A DNA stretch of 10,650 nucleotides from contig JAMOBE010000114.1 of the NCBI GenBank assembly GCA_039908285.1, positions 1-10,650 on the forward strand. Reading direction: 5' to 3'. This document shows positions 1 to 6,408 of the stretch, piece by piece (position 1 is the stretch's first letter; each line of letters begins with the position of its first letter). A program made the position numbers and the translations under genes. This stretch comes from JAMOBE01 sp039908285. GTDB taxonomy: Bacteria; Pseudomonadota; Alphaproteobacteria; Rhodospirillales; Rhodospirillaceae. A model generated the notes under the pieces. That model was not told the DNA's origin. It made no database searches and saw only the letters and a list, made by a program, of their open reading frames with translations.

Positions 1-290
1 GCCATGCCGGACGGCGCTTCGTCTCTCCCGCCACCCTCGACGAGCTGGCCCGGCTGGTCCGGGACGGCGGCGAGGTGCGCATCGCCACCGACGACGTCAC
101 CTACCTGCGCTGGACCCTGGAGCACGCGACCGCGCACCCCTGCTTCCGCTGGACGGCCCGTTGCCAGGCCGATTGGCGTGCTCCCCCCGCCGACTGGGTG
201 CCGACGCGCTATGAGGCCAAGGCGGTGCGCGAGGGACGTCCGCCGTTCTACCTGTGCTTCGAACGCCGGCCGCGCGCGGAAAACCCTTGA
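1..290 (+). CDS. trmB: tRNA (guanine-N7-)-methyltransferase TrmB, C-terminal part (gene enters from the left edge)
   Basis: The open frame enters from the left edge (first full codon at 3) and ends at TGA 288-290, giving 95 residues of a C-terminus. It reads HAGRRFVSPATLDELARLV, then a segment RIATDDVTYLRWTLEH, then PTRYEAKAVREGR near the end. These match the TrmB family: the ATD-x-x-x-Y-x-x-W segment near the end of the Rossmann-fold methyltransferase domain and the T-[KR]-[FY]-E-x-[KR] segment near the C-terminus that contacts the tRNA substrate. TrmB uses S-adenosylmethionine to make m7G46 in the variable loop of tRNAs in the cytosol. The SAM-binding motif lies outside the window. The gene sits upstream of rimP-nusA, a common alphaproteobacterial order. 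The family assignment comes from remembered motifs, not a search, but the agreement is good. Confidence 0.88.
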   Translation, partial: HAGRRFVSPATLDELARLVRDGGEVRIATDDVTYLRWTLEHATAHPCFRWTARCQADWRAPPADWVPTRYEAKAVREGRPPFYLCFERRPRAENP

Positions 291-314
291 ATGGCGCGCC
301 CAAAGTGCTATTTT
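287..314 (+). promoter_or_regulatory. candidate sigma70 promoter for the rimP-nusA-infB operon
   Basis: TTGAAT at 287-292 could be a -35 element. After a 16-nt spacer comes TATTTT at 309-314, preceded by TGC at 306-308, which makes an extended -10. Transcription would start near 321 and give a leader of about 95 nt before rimP. The element overlaps the trmB stop codon. This is motif reading only; the operon could equally be transcribed by read-through from upstream genes. Confidence 0.4.
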
Positions 315-335
315 TGTCGTGAGACATTCTTGTAA
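291..335 (+). CDS. possible 14-residue leader peptide with a Cys-x-x-Cys motif
   Basis: ATG 291 directly abuts the trmB stop (TGA-ATG) and opens a frame reading MARPKCYFCRETFL, ending at TAA 333-335. A weak GGAAAA Shine-Dalgarno-like stretch lies at about 278-283. The peptide has Cys6 and Cys9 in a C-x-x-C arrangement. The intrinsic terminator at 361-383 begins 26 nt after its stop, an arrangement seen in leader-peptide attenuators and in translationally coupled small ORFs. Against it, the candidate promoter -10 lies inside the frame, so the ORF would be translated only from read-through transcripts, and a 15-codon frame can occur by chance. Real translation is unproven and no family is recognised. 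Confidence 0.2.
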   Translation: MARPKCYFCRETFL

Positions 336-360
336 TATCCCATCTGATGGGGATTATGGG

Positions 361-383
361 GTGGGCCACTGGCCCACTTTTTT
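361..383 (+). terminator. intrinsic terminator/attenuator in the trmB-rimP leader
   Basis: A perfect 7-bp GC-rich stem, GTGGGCC (361-367) and GGCCCAC (371-377), closes a 3-nt loop and is followed at once by six T residues (378-383) and an AT-rich stretch to 387. It ends 32 nt before the rimP ATG. It may terminate trmB transcripts, attenuate the rimP-nusA-infB operon, or both. A smaller hairpin, ATCCCAT (337-343) with ATGGGGAT (347-354, one bulged G), sits just upstream. Confidence 0.8.
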
Positions 384-396
384 ATTTCGGGCCAGT
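368..396 (+). promoter_or_regulatory. alternative hairpin, mutually exclusive with the rimP leader terminator
   Basis: ACTGGCCC (368-375) is exactly complementary to GGGCCAGT (389-396), an 8-bp stem with a 13-nt loop that contains the U-tract. It shares its left arm with the right arm of the terminator hairpin, so the two cannot form together. Because the right arm is transcribed after the termination point, this stem could act only on read-through RNA, for example on leader stability or access to the rimP start 18 nt downstream. Function is inferred from complementarity alone. Confidence 0.4.
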
Positions 397-414
397 ACTC
401 GTGGATCGGTGCCC

Positions 415-1041
415 ATGGATCGGACGAGCCGGATCGGAGAACTAGTCGCGCCGACGCTTGCGGGCATGGGCTATGACCTTGTGCGTGTGCAGATGCTGGG
501 GGCGCAGAAAAAGACTCTGCAGGTGATGGCCGAGCGGTGCGATCGCCGGCCGATGACCGTCGAGGACTGCGCCGACATCTCGCGGGCGATTTCCGCCGTT
601 CTCGATGTCGAGGATCCGATCCGGGGGGCCTATACGTTGGAAGTGAGTTCCCCCGGCATCGATCGTCCCCTGGTGCGGCGGGAGGACTTCGAGCGCTTCG
701 CGGGTTTCGAGGCGAAGCTTGAGACCGCACGGCCGGTGGGCGGACGGCGCCGCTTCCGCGGACGCCTGAGGGGGCTCACGCCGGCCGGGGACGTGCGGAT
801 CGTCGTCGAGGGCGAGGAGATGGACGTGCCCTGGGACGACATGGACAAGGCCAGGCTGGTGGTGACCGACGACCTGCTGGCCGCGGTAGTGGCGGAGCAG
901 GACGCGGCCGCCGCGGAACTGGACGAGGCTGGCGACGGCGACGGCGAAGACGAAGCCGAAGCCGAAGCCGAAGGCGAAAAGGGCCGGCCGCTCGAACGAC
1001 GCTCGGATGAGCGGGAACACGAACGCAAACACCGGGGCTGA
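415..1041 (+). CDS. rimP: ribosome maturation factor RimP
   Basis: RimP is a cytosolic assembly factor for the 30S subunit that binds the maturing particle and helps form the head/platform region. The protein is 208 residues. It opens with MDRTSRIGELVAPTLAGMGY, typical of alphaproteobacterial RimP. The N-terminal alpha/beta domain spans about 1-90 and carries the conserved SSPGIDRPL at 78-86; the SH3-like C-terminal domain follows at about 95-152. The remaining ~48 residues are an extra charged tail, first acidic (EDEAEAEAEGE) and then Arg/Lys-rich; E. coli RimP is about 150 residues. The frame is open upstream to position 4, but ATG 415 is chosen because it gives the family N-terminus and the upstream part overlaps trmB and the terminator. 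The Shine-Dalgarno is weak. The stop overlaps the nusA start by one base. Confidence 0.93.
   Translation: MDRTSRIGELVAPTLAGMGYDLVRVQMLGAQKKTLQVMAERCDRRPMTVEDCADISRAISAVLDVEDPIRGAYTLEVSSPGIDRPLVRREDFERFAGFEAKLETARPVGGRRRFRGRLRGLTPAGDVRIVVEGEEMDVPWDDMDKARLVVTDDLLAAVVAEQDAAAAELDEAGDGDGEDEAEAEAEGEKGRPLERRSDEREHERKHRG
952..975 (+). repeat. GAAGCC hexamer tandem repeat in the rimP tail
   Basis: Three perfect GAAGCC units and a fourth with one mismatch (GAAGGC) are in frame with rimP and encode the EAEAEAEG part of its acidic tail. Slippage here would change tail length in steps of two residues without a frameshift. Confidence 0.8.
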
Positions 1042-2567
1042 TGGGAATGGATAGAACGGCAGCGCTACCCCGTCCGGAACTCCTGCAAGTGGCCGACGCC
1101 GTCGCCCGCGACAAGGGCATCGACCGCGAGGAGGTGCTGGAGGCGATGGAGCAGGCGATCCAGAAGGCCGGCCGCTCCAAGTACGGTCACGAGCACGACA
1201 TCCGTGCCGCCATCGACCGCCGCAACGGTGAGATCCAGCTCATGCGCTACACCGAGGTGGTGGAGCAGGTGGAGAACGAGGCGACCCAGGTGTCGGTGCG
1301 CGACGCCCGGCGCAAGAACCCCGAGGCCAAGCCGGGGGACTTCTTCGTCGACTCCCTGCCGCCTATCGACTTCGGGCGCATCGCCGCCCAGACCGCCAAG
1401 CAGGTGATCGTCCAGAAGGTGCGCGACGCCGAGCGCCAGCGCCAGTTCGACGAGTACAAGCACCGGATGAGCGAAATCTGCAATGGCCTGGTCAAGCGGG
1501 TGGAGTTCGGCAGCGTCGTCGTCGACCTGGGCCGGGCGGAGGCGCTGCTGCGCCGCGACGAACTGATCCCGCGCGAGCACTTCAAGAACGGCGACCGCGT
1601 GCGCGCCTTCATCTATGACGTGCGGCCGGAACCCCGCGGCCCGCAGATTTTCCTGTCCCGCACCCACAACCAGTTCATGGCCAAGCTGTTCGCCCAGGAG
1701 GTGCCGGAGATCTACGACGGCATCATCGAGATCAAGGCGGTGGCCCGCGACCCCGGGTCCCGCGCCAAGATCGCCGTGCTGTCCAACGACTCCTCCATCG
1801 ACCCGGTGGGCGCCTGCGTCGGCATGCGCGGATCACGCGTTCAGGCGGTGGTGCAGGAGCTTCAGGGCGAGAAGATCGACATCATCCAGTGGTCCCCCGA
1901 CTACGCGACCTTCGTGGTCAACGCCCTGGCCCCGGCCGAGGTCGCCAAGGTGGTGCTGGACGAGGAGGCGCGGCGGATCGAGGTGGTGGTGCCCGACGAC
2001 CAGTTGTCGCTGGCCATCGGGCGCCGCGGCCAGAATGTGCGGCTCGCCTCGCAGCTTACGGGCTGGGAGATCGACATCGTTACCGAGGCCGAGGAGTCGG
2101 AGCGCCGTCAGGAGGAGTTCAAGACCCGTTCGCGGTTGTTCATCGAGGCGCTTGACGTCGATGATGTGATCGCCCACCTCCTGGTTACAGAGGGGTTCAG
2201 TACCCTTGAGGAAATCGCCTTCGTGCCGGTGGAGGAACTGGTGGGCATCGAGGCCTTCGACGAGGATGTGGCCGCCGAGCTGCAGCGCCGCGCCCAGGTC
2301 TATCTCGACGAACAGAATCGCCAGTACGACGACCAGCGGAAGGAGCTCGGCGTCGCCGACGAGATTGCCGGGCTGGACGGCCTGGTGCCGTCCATGCTGG
2401 TGATTCTGGGAAAGAAGGGCGTCAAGACCCTTGACGATCTGGCCGATCTCGCCGCCGATGAACTGGTCGAGCTGCTGGGGGCCGACGTCATCACTCCGGA
2501 GGAGGCGGGACGGGCGATCATGGCGGCGCGCGCCCATTGGTTCGAGGGGGGGGCGGACGCCGGCTGA
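1041..2567 (+). CDS. nusA: transcription termination/antitermination factor NusA
   Basis: NusA binds RNA polymerase and nascent RNA, promotes pausing and intrinsic termination, and takes part in antitermination with other Nus factors. The 508-residue protein has the full architecture: N-terminal RNAP-binding domain (about 1-130), S1 domain (about 135-200, containing NGLVKRVEFGSVVVDLGRAE), KH1 with GMRG at 261-264, KH2 with GRRG at 327-330, and a C-terminal region (about 355-505) with two copies of the proteobacterial helix-hairpin-helix/acidic repeat (LLVTEGFSTLEEIAFVPVEE, later GKKGVKTLDDLADLAADE). Length matches proteobacterial NusA (about 495-510). The start ATG at 1041 shares its A with the rimP stop (TGATG), so translation is probably coupled; ATG 1047 (MDRTAALPRPE) is an equally plausible start. 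NusA is known in E. coli to autoregulate its operon, relevant to the leader terminator upstream. Confidence 0.97.
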   Translation: MGMDRTAALPRPELLQVADAVARDKGIDREEVLEAMEQAIQKAGRSKYGHEHDIRAAIDRRNGEIQLMRYTEVVEQVENEATQVSVRDARRKNPEAKPGDFFVDSLPPIDFGRIAAQTAKQVIVQKVRDAERQRQFDEYKHRMSEICNGLVKRVEFGSVVVDLGRAEALLRRDELIPREHFKNGDRVRAFIYDVRPEPRGPQIFLSRTHNQFMAKLFAQEVPEIYDGIIEIKAVARDPGSRAKIAVLSNDSSIDPVGACVGMRGSRVQAVVQELQGEKIDIIQWSPDYATFVVNALAPAEVAKVVLDEEARRIEVVVPDDQLSLAIGRRGQNVRLASQLTGWEIDIVTEAEESERRQEEFKTRSRLFIEALDVDDVIAHLLVTEGFSTLEEIAFVPVEELVGIEAFDEDVAAELQRRAQVYLDEQNRQYDDQRKELGVADEIAGLDGLVPSMLVILGKKGVKTLDDLADLAADELVELLGADVITPEEAGRAIMAARAHWFEGGADAG

Positions 2568-2598
2568 GGCCGCGTCCCACCCCCGGCGGGAGCCCGAG

Positions 2599-3312
2599 AT
2601 GACCAGGCGGAAAGCGCAGGACCATCGGCGGGACGATGGCGGTGAGGCTGGCGGCGCTGAGGCTGGCGCCGGTGAGGCTGGCGGCGCTGAGGCGGGTACC
2701 GGTGATGGTCCGGAGCGGCGCTGTATCGTCACCGGGCGTGTCGGGCCGCGGACGGAGATGATCCGGTTCGTGACCGATCCCGACGACGAAGTGGTCCCCG
2801 ATATCGATGCCCGGCTGCCGGGACGGGGATTTTGGTTGAGTGCTGGGCGCGATGTGGTAGAAACGGCGATCGCACGGAAGCTGTTCGCCAAGGCGGCGCG
2901 TCGTGCGGTGACGGTGTCCCCCGATCTGGCGGATCGGGTGGAGCGGCTGCTGGCGCGCAAGGTCGTCGATATGCTTGGGCTGGCCCGGCGGGCTGGGCTG
3001 GTGGTGGCCGGCTACGAGAAGGTCCATGCCGCGCTGAAGGCGGGCCGGGCGGGACTTCTGCTCGAAGCGGGCGACGCGGCCGCCGGAGGACGGGAGAAGC
3101 TGCGTCGACTCGGCCCACGTCTGCCGTTGGTCGATGTGCTGGACGGAGCCGAGATGGGAAGCGCCCTCGGGCGGGATCTGGTGGTGCACGTCGCCGTCCG
3201 GCCCGGCCGGATGGCTGGAGTGTTGTTGCGGGAGGCGTCGCGTCTCGCTCATTATCGCGGGAAGCCCGTGCCGAAGGATGTTCCCGAGGCCGCGGAAGAA
3301 AGGCTAAGCTAG
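2599..3312 (+). CDS. YlxR (DUF448)-L7Ae fusion RNA-binding protein
   Basis: The 237-residue protein joins two RNA-binding modules. Residues about 40-115 form a YlxR/DUF448 domain, marked by RRCIVTGRVGPRTEMIRFV and the LPGRGFWLSAGRDVVETA segment. Residues about 120-215 are L7Ae/YlxQ-like, with VDMLGLARRAGLVVAGYEKV and a C-terminal VHVAVRPGRMAGVL. In Firmicutes YlxR and YlxQ are separate neighbouring genes between nusA and infB; this fused form is usual in alphaproteobacteria. Firmicute YlxR (RnpM) has been linked to RNase P RNA and transcription control; the role here is not established. ATG 2599 is chosen for its Shine-Dalgarno (GGGAG at 2588-2592, 6-nt spacing), though the frame is open further upstream inside nusA. 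The first ~38 residues are low-complexity Gly/Glu/Ala, encoded by a DNA tandem repeat. It lies 31 nt after nusA and 6 nt before infB. Confidence 0.88.
   Translation: MTRRKAQDHRRDDGGEAGGAEAGAGEAGGAEAGTGDGPERRCIVTGRVGPRTEMIRFVTDPDDEVVPDIDARLPGRGFWLSAGRDVVETAIARKLFAKAARRAVTVSPDLADRVERLLARKVVDMLGLARRAGLVVAGYEKVHAALKAGRAGLLLEAGDAAAGGREKLRRLGPRLPLVDVLDGAEMGSALGRDLVVHVAVRPGRMAGVLLREASRLAHYRGKPVPKDVPEAAEERLS
2641..2700 (+). repeat. 30-nt tandem duplication (built of 15-nt subunits) in the 5' end of the ylxR-L7Ae gene
   Basis: Two adjacent 30-nt units, 2641-2670 and 2671-2700, match at 27 of 30 positions, with the first 23 bases identical. Each is itself two related 15-nt halves (GGTGAGGCTGGCGGC and GCTGAGGCTGGCGCC in the first unit). 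They encode GEAGGAEAGA followed by GEAGGAEAGT, residues 15-34, in a disordered N-terminal stretch before the YlxR domain. Confidence 0.9.
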
Positions 3313-3318
3313 ACCGAC

Positions 3319-5901
3319 ATGAACGAAAAAGACCACAAGTTGTCCTTGTCGCCCCGGGGGCGGCTCGAGCTGAAGAAGACGGTGGACGCCGGTCAGGTGC
3401 GCCAGAGCTTCTCCCATGGGCGATCCAAGGTCGTGGCGGTCGAGGTGCGCAAGAAGCGCAGCATCACCCCGACGACGCCCGCCGCCCACGAGCAGAGGGA
3501 TGACCAGATCGCTCCGCCGCCGGACCAGGCGCCGGCTCCGACGTCGGTCGAGGAGGCCGTGGCACAGGTCGAGGCCAGTGACCTGACGTCGCAGGAGAAG
3601 GCTCATCGGCTGCGCGCCCTGCAGGAGGCGCACAAGGCTGACGAGGAGGCTCACCGCCGCTCCGAAGAGGATGCCGAGAGGCAGGCCGTCGAACGGGCCG
3701 TGGCCGCGGCCGAGGAAGCCGCCGCGGCCGAGGCCGCTCCGGCGGCTCCCGCGCCTGCCGAGGAGGTCCCCGAGCCGGAGGCTCCCCAGCCGGCAGCCAG
3801 CGGCGTTGCTCCGGTCGAACCGCCGGCCGCTCCCGTGCCGGCCGCCGCCGAGGTCGCCAAGCCACCGGCTACCGCCGAGGAGGAAGAGGCCGCCCGCAAG
3901 AAGGGGGCGCAGGCTCCGGTACAGGCTCCGGCTCCGGCTCCGGCTCCGGCCCGGCCGGCTCCGGCCAAGGTGCCGTCGGCCAAGCGCTCCGAACCGCGCC
4001 GCCGTGCCGGCAAGCTCACCATCACCGCCGCCCTCGAGGGGGACGAGCGCTCGGAGCGCGGACGCTCCATCGCCGCCCTGCGCCGCGCCCAGGAAAAGGA
4101 GCGCCGCAAGCTTCAGTTGCTGCAAAAGCCGCTGGAAAAGGTGGTGCGCGAGGTGGTCATTCCCGAGACCATCACCGTCCAGGAACTCGCCAACCGCATG
4201 GCCGAGCGCGGCGCCAACGTGATCAAGGTCCTGATGAAGATGGGGGTCATGGCCACCATCAATCAGCCCATTGACGCCGACACCGCCGAACTGGTGGTGG
4301 CCGAGTTCGGCCACAACTTCAAGCGCGTCGCCGACGCCGACGTCGAGGACGTGCTCAACGTCGTCGATATCCGCGACGAGGCGCCGCCGCTGCCGCGGCC
4401 GCCGGTGGTCACCATCATGGGCCACGTGGACCACGGCAAGACGTCGCTCCTCGATGCCCTGCGCCAGACCGACGTGGTCTCGGGCGAGGCCGGCGGCATC
4501 ACCCAGCACATCGGCGCCTATCAGGTGACCATGCCGACGGGCGGGCGCATCACCTTCATCGACACCCCGGGTCACGAGGCCTTCACCTCCATGCGCGCCC
4601 GTGGCGCCAAGGTGACGGACATCGTCGTGCTGGTGGTGGCCGCCGACGACGGCATCATGCCGCAGACGGTGGAGGCCATCCGCCACGCCCGCGCCGCCGA
4701 GGTGCCGATCGTCGTCGCCATCAACAAGATCGACAAACCCGAGGCCAACCCCGAGCGCGTCCGCAACGAACTGCTGCAGCACGGGGTCATCGTCGAGACC
4801 CACGGCGGCGACGTGCTCACCGTCGAGGTCTCGGCGAAGAAGAAGCTGAACCTGGACAAGCTGGAGGAGACCATCCTCCTGCAGGCGGAAATCCTCGATC
4901 TCAAGGCCAACCCAAGCCGGGCCGCCATCGGCACGGTGATCGAGGCCCGCATGGAGAAGGGCCGCGGTTCGGTCGCCACCATTCTGGTGCAGCGGGGCAC
5001 GCTGCGCACCGGTGACGTGTTCGTCGCCGGCAAGGAGTGGGGCCGCGTGCGCGCCCTGCTGGACGATCACGGCAACCGCGTCGATGAGGCCGGCCCGTCG
5101 ACTCCGGTGGAGATTCTCGGCTTCCAGAACACCCCCGACGCCGGCGATGACTTCATCGTCGTGGGCGACGAGACCCAGGCCCGCGAGGTCGCCGGCTATC
5201 GTCAGCGCAAGCAGCGCGAGGCCACCCAGGTGCAGAGCGCCCGTGGCACTCTCGAGCAGATGTTCGCCCGCATCCAGGCCGGCGAGGCCAAGGAACTGCC
5301 CATCGTCATCAAGGGCGACGTGCAGGGATCGGTCGAGGCTCTCATCGGCACCCTGGACAAGCTTGGGACCTCGGAGGTCAAGGTGCGGGTGCTGCACTCG
5401 GCCGTCGGGGCGATCAACGAGTCCGACGTCACCCTGGCCAAGGCCTCCAACGCCCTGATCATCGGCTTCAACGTCCGCGCCAACCCGCAGGCCCGCGAAA
5501 TGGCCCGCCGCGACGGCGTGGACATCCGCTATTACTCGATCATCTACAACGTCGCCGACGACATCCGCGCCGCCCTGACCGGCATGCTGGAGCCCACCTT
5601 CCGCGAGAAGTTCCTGGGCTACGCCGAGATCCGCCAGGTGTTCAACATCACCAAGGTGGGCAAGGTCGCCGGCTGCATGGTCACCGAGGGCATCGTCAAG
5701 CGCGGGTCCAAGGTACGGCTCCTGCGCGAGAACGTGGTGATCTTCGAGGGCAGCCTCTCGCAGCTCAAGCGGTTCAAGGAAGACGTGAAGGAGGTCCGCT
5801 CTGGCTTCGACTGCGGCATGTCGCTTGAGAACTACAACGACATCCGCGAGGCCGACGTCATCGAGTGCTTCGAACTGGAGCAGGTGATCAGCACCCTGTA
5901 G
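3319..5901 (+). CDS. infB: translation initiation factor IF-2
   Basis: IF2 is the GTPase that places fMet-tRNA on the 30S P site and promotes 50S joining. The 860-residue protein has the long proteobacterial layout. A conserved alphaproteobacterial N-terminus (LSLSPRGRLELKKTVDAGQV) is followed by an Ala/Pro/Glu-rich linker (about 55-235), an IF2_N module (about 281-330, PETITVQELANRM), and the G domain with G1 GHVDHGKT (368-375), G3 DTPGHE (415-420), G4 NKID (469-472) and G5 SAKKK (505-509). Domain II, domain III (GDVQGSVEAL) and the fMet-tRNA-binding C domain follow, ending FELEQVISTL. All nucleotide-binding motifs are intact. ATG 3319 lies 6 nt after the ylxR-L7Ae stop and gives the family N-terminus; the Shine-Dalgarno is weak, so coupling to the upstream gene is likely. 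rbfA follows after 6 nt. Confidence 0.98.
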   Translation: MNEKDHKLSLSPRGRLELKKTVDAGQVRQSFSHGRSKVVAVEVRKKRSITPTTPAAHEQRDDQIAPPPDQAPAPTSVEEAVAQVEASDLTSQEKAHRLRALQEAHKADEEAHRRSEEDAERQAVERAVAAAEEAAAAEAAPAAPAPAEEVPEPEAPQPAASGVAPVEPPAAPVPAAAEVAKPPATAEEEEAARKKGAQAPVQAPAPAPAPARPAPAKVPSAKRSEPRRRAGKLTITAALEGDERSERGRSIAALRRAQEKERRKLQLLQKPLEKVVREVVIPETITVQELANRMAERGANVIKVLMKMGVMATINQPIDADTAELVVAEFGHNFKRVADADVEDVLNVVDIRDEAPPLPRPPVVTIMGHVDHGKTSLLDALRQTDVVSGEAGGITQHIGAYQVTMPTGGRITFIDTPGHEAFTSMRARGAKVTDIVVLVVAADDGIMPQTVEAIRHARAAEVPIVVAINKIDKPEANPERVRNELLQHGVIVETHGGDVLTVEVSAKKKLNLDKLEETILLQAEILDLKANPSRAAIGTVIEARMEKGRGSVATILVQRGTLRTGDVFVAGKEWGRVRALLDDHGNRVDEAGPSTPVEILGFQNTPDAGDDFIVVGDETQAREVAGYRQRKQREATQVQSARGTLEQMFARIQAGEAKELPIVIKGDVQGSVEALIGTLDKLGTSEVKVRVLHSAVGAINESDVTLAKASNALIIGFNVRANPQAREMARRDGVDIRYYSIIYNVADDIRAALTGMLEPTFREKFLGYAEIRQVFNITKVGKVAGCMVTEGIVKRGSKVRLLRENVVIFEGSLSQLKRFKEDVKEVRSGFDCGMSLENYNDIREADVIECFELEQVISTL
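3925..3948 (+). repeat. GCTCCG hexamer tandem repeat in the infB linker
   Basis: Four perfect GCTCCG units, with imperfect copies on both sides, encode the alternating Ala-Pro run in VQAPAPAPAPARPAPAK at about residues 201-217 of IF2. The repeat is in frame within the flexible linker between the N-terminal region and the IF2 core, where length variation should be tolerated. Confidence 0.85.
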
Positions 5902-5907
5902 CCGCCC

Positions 5908-6324
5908 ATGACCAGGAAGACAGCGAAAAGCCCAAGCCAACGCCAACTGCGCGTTGGCGAGGAGCTGCGCCATGCTCTGGCGCAGATCCTGGAGCGCACC
6001 GAGTTTCGCGACCCGATCCTGGCCGAGACCCAGGTGACGGTGACCGAGGTCCGGGTCAGCCCGGATCTCCGCCACGCCACCGTGTTCGTGGTGCCGCTGG
6101 GCGGTGGCGACTCGGCGCCGGTGGTGGCCAGTCTCGAGCGCGCCAGGCCGTTCCTGCGGCATCTTCTGGCGGGAGCGGTGCGCCTCCAGTTCCTGCCGGA
6201 CCTCGGCTTCGCCCCGGACGAGAGCTTCGACCAGGCCCGCCACATCGAAGACATCCTCCACAGCCCCGAAGTCCGCCGCGACATCGAGTCCGATCCGGAT
6301 GAGGATGAGGATGGGAAGCCGTAA
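5908..6324 (+). CDS. rbfA: 30S ribosome-binding factor RbfA
   Basis: RbfA is a small KH-fold protein that binds the 30S subunit near the 5' end of 16S rRNA, aids late maturation and is important for cold adaptation in E. coli. The 138-residue sequence fits the family: an N-terminal helix with QRQLRVGEELRHALAQIL (11-28), the strand segment VTVTEVRVSPDLRHATVFV (43-61), and the C-terminal helix and strand PFLRHLLAGAVRLQFLPDL (81-99) with RHIEDIL at 111-117. It ends in a short acidic tail (DPDEDEDGKP). ATG 5908, 6 nt after infB, gives the family N-terminus; no clear Shine-Dalgarno is visible, so translation probably depends on coupling with infB. It is the last gene of the operon here; truB, usually next, is absent. 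Confidence 0.95.
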   Translation: MTRKTAKSPSQRQLRVGEELRHALAQILERTEFRDPILAETQVTVTEVRVSPDLRHATVFVVPLGGGDSAPVVASLERARPFLRHLLAGAVRLQFLPDLGFAPDESFDQARHIEDILHSPEVRRDIESDPDEDEDGKP

Positions 6325-6375
6325 TACCGGCGAGCGGAAAGATTGATCCCGATGCACTATGAACGATGAGGGCAT

Positions 6376-6398
6376 GTGTCATGCATTGGGCATGACAC
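6376..6398. terminator. perfect inverted repeat between convergent rbfA and rlmE
   Basis: GTGTCATGC (6376-6384) and GCATGACAC (6390-6398) form a perfect 9-bp stem with the 5-nt loop ATTGG. It sits between the rbfA stop (6324) and the rlmE stop (6409-6411), where a shared bidirectional terminator would be expected. Neither strand has a T-tract after the stem, so classic intrinsic termination is not assured; it could instead be a 3'-end stability hairpin or a protein-binding palindrome. Confidence 0.5.
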
Positions 6399-6408
6399 GG
6401 GACAGGGG

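Noticed and set aside
314..338. TTGTCG (314-319) with TAATAT (333-338) as a rimP promoter
   Set aside because: The spacer is only 13 nt; the 287-314 pair has better spacing and an extended -10. TAATAT alone cannot be excluded as a -10 with a poor -35.
4..414. Upstream extension of rimP to an ATG at position 4
   Set aside because: It would overlap trmB in another frame and translate through the leader terminator; the family N-terminus begins at 415.
1833..2960. A 375-codon - strand frame opposite nusA and the ylxR fusion
   Set aside because: Low-complexity shadow product spanning two well-supported genes on the other strand.
3304..6375. A 1023-codon open frame on the - strand opposite infB and rbfA
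   Set aside because: It is the mirror of infB codon usage in GC-rich DNA; the product is a His/Asp/Leu-rich sequence with no recognisable domain, while the + strand encodes intact IF2 and RbfA.
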